64,000 nucleotides of DNA. Origin: Enoplolaimus lenunculus (taxonomy: Eukaryota > Nematoda > Enoplea > Enoplida > Thoracostomopsidae). The stretch is taken from assembly GCA_030248215.1 (NCBI GenBank), contig JASANG010002508.1:1-64000 (forward strand), in the 5' to 3' direction. Each line of letters opens with the position of its first letter. Position 1 is the first letter of the stretch. Shown piece after piece: positions 57,913 through 64,000 of this stretch. A program made the translations under genes and the position numbers. Below the pieces are notes generated by a model. It saw only the letters and a program-made list of their open reading frames with translations. It was not told the DNA's origin and made no database searches.

Positions 57913-59094
57913 ATGTGGCTTTTGCACTTAACCCGGCTCATTTGTACTATTTGTATTCTGACGTCATTTTCAACTAAAAATGATGTCTTTGCAACTAAAA
58001 ATAACGCCATTTCAAATAAAAATGACGCCATAAAAACCGCTGTTGGGAACCAATGGAAACGAGAATTTGGTTATTATAAACAATCAAGTGAAAACGAAAA
58101 ACCACCAAACGTCGCCGATAAACACAAAAAGCAAGAACACCAAGACGAAAAAGAGGAAGAAAAAGAAAACGAGGATCAACAAGATGAATCAAGTGAAACC
58201 AACGCAGATACACCAGACGCGGGTCTATCTTGTGAAAGCAGTTTTGATGAGTCTGGAAAATGTCATCACGCAGTCGCTTGTTGGATCGCCCAGACGGGAG
58301 CAGCAGCACCCTACAGCTACAAACGAGGCTGTTCATATTTGGATTTAGGAATCTCTGGCGGACGATATTGTACGCGACCTGGATCAACACTGGACGTCTT
58401 ATTAATGATTCCACCAATCACAGCGTATCGCGATGACGTCACCTGTTTTTGTAATGACGTCAACGATTGCAACAATGACGTGCAAAACGTTATTCCAGAT
58501 GCCGACAAATATCAAACGAATAATCCCCGACGGGCTGTGTTGAGTCTAGACGTAGAATACAAGCTTGATAACGGCATAACTATCAGACAGCAAGACGCCC
58601 AAGTCTGGGTGCTAGACGATGCTCGAATCCCTGACAGCCTGGATTTTGAAGTCAAAACCGGAAAAGCGGCAGCAAAAGTGTCTGGAACCTTGACAAAATA
58701 TGGTGAGAAATATTTGGAAGATCAACCGTGGGAAAATGTGCCAAACACAGACGAAGAACCAAGCGAACAAGACGAAAGCAGTGTGGAAACTGTGGAAGGT
58801 CTTCATTCAGTTGAAGCGGATGTAAAAAATGATAAAACAGTAGATGATGGCAAAGATCAAGCACAGCGGCCGACAGCAGATAAGTTACAAGCGGCGCCGG
58901 ATGAAAATGAAAACGCCCTTGAACCAGCTAAAGAATCAGACCAAGACGAAACTGTCGCTGAAGAAATATCAAATAATGGAATTATTATTGGCGTATTTTC
59001 GTGCTTAATTATTTCAATTATTCTGGGCGGAGTTGTATGGAAAGTACGAACTTCAAAACGTGTGAAAAATGCCGAGTACGAAAGTGTTAGTTGA
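57913..59094 (+). CDS. type I membrane protein with LU-like (three-finger) domain, single exon, 393 aa
   Basis: An intronless frame from ATG 57913 (A at -3) to TGA. It starts with a signal peptide (WLLHLTRLICTICILTSFS). Then comes a short KND/KNN tandem repeat (about 21-42) and a very acidic Lys/Glu/Asp/Gln segment (about 58-100). A Cys-rich domain (about 106-188) has about ten Cys and ends CFCNDVNDCNND, the pattern that closes Ly6/uPAR-type domains. A probable beta-rich stretch (about 205-275) and a second acidic segment (about 276-352) follow. The membrane segment is IIIGVFSCLIISIILGGVVW (about 357-376), with a short basic cytoplasmic tail. Role inferred only as a cell-surface receptor or adhesion protein. 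An ATTAAA lies at 59115-59120 as a possible poly(A) signal. The lack of introns, when neighbours have many, hints at retroposition or simple loss. Confidence 0.8.
   Translation: MWLLHLTRLICTICILTSFSTKNDVFATKNNAISNKNDAIKTAVGNQWKREFGYYKQSSENEKPPNVADKHKKQEHQDEKEEEKENEDQQDESSETNADTPDAGLSCESSFDESGKCHHAVACWIAQTGAAAPYSYKRGCSYLDLGISGGRYCTRPGSTLDVLLMIPPITAYRDDVTCFCNDVNDCNNDVQNVIPDADKYQTNNPRRAVLSLDVEYKLDNGITIRQQDAQVWVLDDARIPDSLDFEVKTGKAAAKVSGTLTKYGEKYLEDQPWENVPNTDEEPSEQDESSVETVEGLHSVEADVKNDKTVDDGKDQAQRPTADKLQAAPDENENALEPAKESDQDETVAEEISNNGIIIGVFSCLIISIILGGVVWKVRTSKRVKNAEYESVS
57970..58035 (+). repeat. in-frame 24 bp tandem repeat
   Basis: CAACTAAAAATGATGTCTTTG / CAACTAAAAATAACGCCATTT / CAAATAAAAATGACGCCATAA: three units of 21-24 bp in frame, giving TKNDVFA-TKNNAIS-NKNDAIK just after the signal peptide. 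Confidence 0.8.
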
Positions 59095-60329
59095 ATTTTC
59101 AATCTGTGGACTTTATTAAAGGGACGTAGCCAGCAGGATGCAATCGGATATCCGCTTCCGGTAAACATCAATCCTTTTTTTGTTTTCGCTTTAGGAATAC
59201 CAGAAATTCTGTTACATCCCACAATTTTACATCTTATAGATACGTTGAAATTGTCCGATAAGAAACAAAAGTGTCGAAATTCATACAAAATGTTAAAAAT
59301 TTCGGATGCATCTGCTATTTTTTCAATTTATAAGTCGCGGTGAATACTTTTATGCCTCAACTGTAGTGGCCGAAAAATAACATCTCTTAAAACTTTATAC
59401 TTTAATATCCGTTCTCCGTTTCCGCTACCAGCGTCGAATTATGGGCACCGATGATAAAATTTGCATCTGGTGAAGTTTCTACGCTGATTTAGGGCTGCGT
59501 TCTATAGTATAATGCGCATTTTTACTAAATTCATTTTCATTCACATTTCGCTGTTCAACAGGCCCATAAACAGCTCACCTTGCCATGGAAGGAGGCTAAC
59601 ATTTTTCAGATAGGGTATGCGAGGGTTTTCATTGACTAACAAGTTGACAATTTCCTAGGGAAGAGGGCTAAATTTTTAGGGGGAGGCTAAATTTATTATG
59701 GAGAGGCTTTGACCGCCCCACCCGTTGGCTTTGGGCCCGTGTATTAGTGGTTGAGTTTGTATAATACTACTTTTGATTACATTTTAAGGATCTCCTAAGG
59801 CTGAGACATATAATCCATGTCTTATTTTTACAAAATACTTTACCAAATTTTATTATTGAACGAATCAACAAGCAACTTAGCTGGCAGTTCACAATTTCGT
59901 GGAGTATCTTGAGTGCTAACTTTAAGAAGCGCTTAAGCTCTGCTATCCTTCTAATCGCACAGTGACGTAAATTACATGTAAGTATAATTTAAGTAAATAT
60001 TTATTAGTAAGATTTTAGAAACTCTGCTATTGTTTCGTTTAGTTTAAACGACTTAGTGCTTTTTAAATTTGAGAACAAAACACGTCTAAATATAATTTTC
60101 ACTTTAGAAATTGATATAAAATTTTTGCTACATTCACATTAAAATTGCTTTAGATGTTAAATGCCGTTGCAAATGTTTTGTCAGAGCCGCAATTATATGC
60201 TGAAAAACTATTCCGTTTCTTGTACTTTAAATTCAATACAAATGCTAAGGCCTGCAGCTACTAAGCGCAAGACCTCCAATATCGGTATCCAAGCTCTCCA
60301 TACAATTCAACGAAGCTCATATGAGATCA

Positions 60330-60478
60330 GTCTAAGCCCCTTGCAATTTGTAGATGCACGTGTCAAATTTATCGACCATCGCTTCATAACATTTGTTAAG
60401 CCAATCGCAATTGAACCTGCGACCCCGACGGGGCAGGTGGTGCCATTCTTACAACAGCAAAAACTTTACTGATGCTAC
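60330..60478 (-). repeat. tRNA-derived SINE head
   Basis: On the minus strand: GCCAGGTAGCATCAGTAAAG, then CCCCGTCGGGG hairpin and TCGCAGGTTCAATTGCGA, a good T arm with box B. GCCA/TGGC begin an acceptor-like pairing. It is closer to a tRNA than the other heads here, but the anticodon arm is poor. Confidence 0.5.
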
Positions 60479-60548
60479 CTGGCAGTGATTTCTACTGTGA
60501 CCGCCTTTGACAGTTTTAATTTTAGGTCGAAAGATTTGCTTAAATGCT

Positions 60549-60557
60549 TTATTTATT
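60549..60557 (-). terminator. poly(A) signal of the minus-strand gene
   Basis: AATAAATAAA on the minus strand about 40 nt past the stop at 60595. Confidence 0.6.
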
Positions 60558-60594
60558 ATTGGTCTACCCTGCCCTTGCAATACGGGTCGTTAGC

Positions 60595-63536
60595 CTAAAT
60601 TAAGTCATTTTTAATTTCATCCTCCCATCGATGACATTTTCGGCATCGTGAAAATCGTTTGATTTGATCCACCAGGGTTCCAGTCTCTGGTCCTTGCAGG
60701 AGGCGATACTGTTGTGCTCTGGGCTCTGCCGCTGTCAGCCATTCAATTTCTATACGGCGTCGTTCGTCATCGCTCACAGGAGATGGGTGACTTCGAATTT
60801 GAGTTCTGAAATTTTATTTTTTTTCTGTTTCGCTATTTGCTTCTTTTTTAGTCTTTTTTACGTTCTATTCTGTTCTGCTACTCTTTTTAATATTTTTTTC
60901 GCTTATACTACAGCTATTTCCGATTTCTATAAATTGGCCGTTTTGAATATAAAAGTGCAAGAAACACAATGGTAAGCGACGTTAAACTGTGGTTTGCAAT
61001 GAATTAAAATCACGGTAAATTTTTACATAATTCAAAACTTTAGTCACCCAGTAAAAACCATCAAACCAAAAGAAGTAATATGAAATCGAGAGCCGTCCCT
61101 TAAATGTGCGTGTGCCCTGTGTCTCAAAATTTCTGCGGCCCAAAAATTTTAGGTGAGCCACGCGCTGACAACTCATACAAGAAATGCTAAAAATTTTAGA
61201 GGGGTGGTAAGATCCTTGCATAGGAACCGAACCTCGCTGACCAGGGGTTATATGCCCGAGTTTGCCCCACAGCAATTCAACAACTTCCGAATTATTTCAA
61301 ATTATCATTCTTACAATCGCGCTATTCTTTTTATAAATTGGAATGCCTTCCAGCGCAGTCGGTCACTATATAGTTGCCGTGGGTCGTCCTTCGCCGTCCA
61401 CCACCGTTCGCCACCGTCTGTTCCCTGCCCGACTCTGTATGTCGTAGTATACGTCCAATATTGCATGGTGACTACCGGTGGCGGACGGGGACGGAAGGCT
61501 TCGCACGATGAGTATTGCGCAACTCTTACTCGTGAGCCCATCCTGAAGATGTATTTCTAATTGAGTCTAAGCGATTTGAATTAATTTGTTGAAGTTGAAC
61601 TTTGTCTTGTTCCAAAAAATCCAACAACGATTGTAGTCGTTGCCTATATAAAGAATGACAAATATAAAACAAAGAGTAAGCAAACTTATTATTAAAGATT
61701 GATTCACTTTAAATTTCAATTTAACCCATCTTCTCAAATTTTAGTGAATGCCTGAATCAAACTAACATTTTAAATAAGTTTTGCTAGAAGCTAAGACCAC
61801 ACCGGCATTCGAACTTGAGATATCTTGCATCCGAACCAAATATACTACCGCTACACACCACGCACGCGATTGCAGCAATTTGTGGTTTAAAATGTATATA
61901 TACAATGAGTGTCATTGGCTGCGTTTCTGAAACCCTTCTTAAGCACAACTTGATAGTTGATACTTAAGTATTTGCTAAGTAATTACTTAACCAATTTCTC
62001 GTTCCTAAAAACGTACTTAGATTAAAATAAATACTTAAGTCGCAGTCAAAATAAATGTGGCACAAACTAACATTAATGACATAGTATAACCTTGGACGAA
62101 CTCAGACCGTAGATCCTAAGAAGCACCTTCATATTATAAAACACAACATTAGTTCCGTTCGCCCAACCTAAAAATTGACATATACTTGTTTTTGTTCAAA
62201 ATGTTATATATTTACTTGACTTGAAAACAGAAGTAAATACGTAAGCATTTACTCAAGTATATACTTAAGTAAGATGTTAGAAACCTAACCATAATTTTAA
62301 CTTCCGTACACGTATAAGTGTTGCGCTATTCTTTTTATTTTAATGTCATCCAACATCGTTACCGTATATTGACGGATGAGTGATGAACTAGCGACGGACG
62401 GTGACGGACGGCGCCGAACGAGTAACGGACAGCGCCGTACGACACGTATAGCGCAACCCTTAACGTGCACGTCACATAATATTTAACATACTCTTGAAGT
62501 TGCTCTCGAGCAATCAATTGGTCAGCAACTGTAGGAGCTTCTGAACGCGTTTGATTCAGCCACCATGATTCTGGTGGTGTACCGTGAAAGTTATTCGCTG
62601 AGTGATTAACATCTGTGGGCTAAAACAATTAGGTAGTTAAGACAATGGTTACTTTGCAAACTTTAGCTAATCTCTGTGAAGTATTGTCAAAAATCTACTT
62701 TTAGGATTATTATTTTAAAAATTCCGACAATTTGCTCCTCAAAATTATATCAACAGTTGAAACCAAACGTACCGCACGATACAATTGTTTTACAAAATAA
62801 AGAAAATTTCACTACCGAAATTGCACGAGCTTCCGTCAAAAATTGTACTTTAGTAAAAGCGAAGGTTGTCTCCAGCCTGCTATGTGGATTACCTTCGGAA
62901 TTGAACGAAAACCTATATTACAGATCTTGAAACGTTAAGTCTCGTATACTTTGAACCGTAGAGCTTTTGATGTAAAAAGTTCACAAAATGAACCTGGTGT
63001 AGCTTATATTTTGTACTAATATGCGAAGTACACTTTGATGATTTAATCTGCGCTGCAACTGCATGAAATTCTAGATCCGCCGCTGCCGCCGGTGCACTAC
63101 GATAAATGTTTTATCGGTGAGTGAAAGGTCTGGTTGAGAGCGCGGTTCTTTTTAAAAGTTTAAACGGCCAATGTATAGAACAGGGCTAGAACAGTAGTGT
63201 AAGCATATTCCTAACCCTGAGCAAGCCTAATTCTAAGCCTACGCCTAAGCGTAAGCCTGAGCCGATACCTAAGCCTAAGCCTAAGCAAAAAAATAGTCTA
63301 AAGCTTAAGCTTACTCTTGACAGTCTCACGGGAAAACGTTCCGGATCTATGCCATACTTGGGCTGTTTCAACTTTTAATCTTCGGTTAAATCTATTTCTT
63401 TCAACGGCTGAATGAGTTTTTGCTAACTTGTAATTCTGGATGATTAAGTTGAACTGGCGAAATCAACGGATCCAAGTTAACAAATTCTGGGTTCGAAACA
63501 AATATCGAAACAGGTGTTTCGTGGCTTTTTAATGTT
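60595..63536 (-). CDS. 3' part of an unrecognised coiled-coil gene, 4 exons seen
   Basis: Exons on the minus strand: 63536-63428, 62619-62492, 61643-61530, 60805-60595. Introns are GT..AG and all three joins keep the frame. The incoming phase of the first exon is 2, so earlier exons exist to the right, probably beyond the window. The protein part (about 186 residues) runs SHETPVSIFVSNPEFVNLD.., PPESWWLNQTRSEAPTVAD, then a Gln/Leu-rich likely coiled coil (REQLQEQRLQSLLDFLEQDK), then RSHPSPVSDDERRRIEIEWL and a C-terminal C-x2-C (FSRCRKCHRW). I do not recognise the family. The last two residues before the stop are LI; a poly(A) signal follows. The donor of exon 61643-61530 lies in the terminal repeat of MITE C5. 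Confidence 0.72.
61315..61529. mobile_element. MITE family C, copy C5
   Basis: The left end has CGCGCTATTCTTTTTATAAA (compare C6: TTGCGCTATTCTTTTTATTT). The right end, inverted, is GTAAGAGTTGCGCAATACTC. The centre is full of CCGTCC/GGACGG words. Its right end abuts an exon of the minus-strand gene, and its first bases GTAAGA serve as the splice donor. Confidence 0.75.
61790..61866 (-). repeat. tRNA-derived SINE head
   Basis: On the minus strand: GCGTGGTGTGTAGCGGTAGT (box A) and CTCAAGTTCGAATGCCGG (box B) at tRNA spacing. Related to the head at 23830-23925 (GCGTGGTATAGCGGTAG). Confidence 0.6.
61916..62290. mobile_element. MITE family D, copy D2
   Basis: Left GGCTGCGTTTCTGAAACCCTTCTTAAG, right (inverted) GGTTAGGTTTCTAACATCTTACTTAAG. 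The body is rich in ACTTAAGTA. Matches D1. It is in an intron of the minus-strand gene. Confidence 0.7.
62320..62465. mobile_element. MITE family C, copy C6
   Basis: Left GTGTTGCGCTATTCTTTTTA, right (inverted) GTTAAGGGTTGCGCTATACG. The right arm carries GCGACGGACGGTGACGGACGG. It is in an intron of the minus-strand gene, 27 bp beyond the donor of exon 62619-62492. Confidence 0.75.
63166..63363 (-). mobile_element. MITE family A, copy A16
   Basis: It begins GGCCAATGTATAGAACAGGG and ends TTCCGGATCTATGCCATACTTGGGC. It has a long GCCTAAG array in the middle. Confidence 0.8.
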
Positions 63537-64000
63537 CTGAAAAAAATTAACAAAATTCAACGAGCTGTTGTTAGACTGAGAGAATCATGCTCGCTCGGAT
63601 AAAATTTGAAAACCTATATATTTATATACTTGAATGGTAGCTGCAAGTAAGCATTTCATTGTCAAACATGAATTGAACGTCAACTTTGAATGTTTGCTTC
63701 AATAAGAAAGCAAACATTTTGGATTCACCTTTTGACACATGAGCATTTTCTATTTCACCTGAACTCGAATTTCAAGCTTGGTTCCAAAGCACGGAGACTG
63801 GAGTGGGCAGCGTTTTACTGCCACCATGCAGTAATCGGAACTTGACGCTATAGCAGACCCTCACGTCATGTGGAGAATTTATACTGCGTTTACGTGCGGT
63901 TGTAAGAAATTGCATTATGCGTTATTTCACTTTACAGACATTGTACTAAGTGATTCGTAGTCAAGTGTAGTGAGAAATGCTCACGGCATTATATTGAATC
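63537..64000. other. right edge, intron of the minus-strand gene
   Basis: One small exon-like stretch lies at about 63765-63735 (minus; GAAATAGAAAATGCTCATG.. before GTGAAT), but its outgoing phase does not fit the next exon, so it is not called. The phrase GGAGTGGGCAGCGTTTTACTGCC at about 63800 resembles GGAGTGGGAGGCGTTTGCGTTTAC at 3540, pointing to a shared repeat. Confidence 0.35.

Larger units (their letters stand above)
59095..60594. other. intergenic region between convergent genes
   Basis: It contains one tRNA-like repeat (60330-60478). Near 59590-59730 a stretch of GGGGAGGCTAAATTT-like phrases repeats (GGAGGCTAACATTTT, GAGGGCTAAATTTTTAGGGGGAGGC). No gene is recognised. Confidence 0.45.

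Noticed and set aside
63735-63766. Micro-exon candidate upstream of the right-edge gene's first seen exon
   Set aside because: Its outgoing phase does not match the incoming phase 2 at 63536.
1-64000. CRISPR arrays, operons, bacterial promoters, rRNA
   Set aside because: None seen. The spaced repeats here are MITEs, microsatellites and drifted tandem repeats of a eukaryotic nuclear genome.

Overview
This 64 kb window is nuclear DNA of an invertebrate animal. It is AT-rich, the genes have short exons with GT..AG introns, there are poly(A) signals, and the spaces between exons are packed with small non-autonomous DNA transposons and tRNA-derived SINEs. Nothing bacterial or organellar is visible. 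The gene content (kringle, DEG/ENaC, lipocalin, LU-type three-finger receptor, peroxisomal sarcosine oxidase) is metazoan. A tunicate or another deuterostome-like invertebrate is plausible, but the sequence does not settle this.

Layout. 1-3190: no gene recognised. 3192-10863 (minus): a seven-exon gene for a type II membrane protein with a DUF268 (methyltransferase-like) domain. 12784-26267 (plus): a 17-exon gene whose product combines a signal peptide, a kringle and a DEG/ENaC ectodomain with one C-terminal membrane segment. A nearly intact piggyBac transposon (12914-15124) sits in its first intron. 29029-36256 (plus): a secreted basic and Gln-rich protein ending in a lipocalin domain. 37608-43399 (minus): peroxisomal sarcosine/pipecolate oxidase (PIPOX) ending in SKL. 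43400-57912: a 14.5 kb stretch of transposons and tandem repeats without a recognised gene. 57913-59094 (plus): an intronless type I membrane protein with an LU-like Cys-rich domain. 60595-63536 (minus): the 3' exons of an unrecognised gene that runs off the right edge.

Exon models were built by hand from splice sites, reading phase and family similarity. In the four complete multi-exon genes and the partial one every junction is phase-consistent, which is strong internal support. The exception at sequence level is the last PIPOX intron, which appears to end in AT instead of AG.

The genes do not form an obvious pathway; they are separate loci. The main novelty is the kringle-DEG/ENaC protein, which seems to lack the usual first membrane segment and has a possible mutually exclusive exon in front of its pore. 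Other points are a MITE family whose ends coincide with splice donors, a 1.18 kb foldback element with 238 bp arms, and a rich set of apparently undescribed MITE families.
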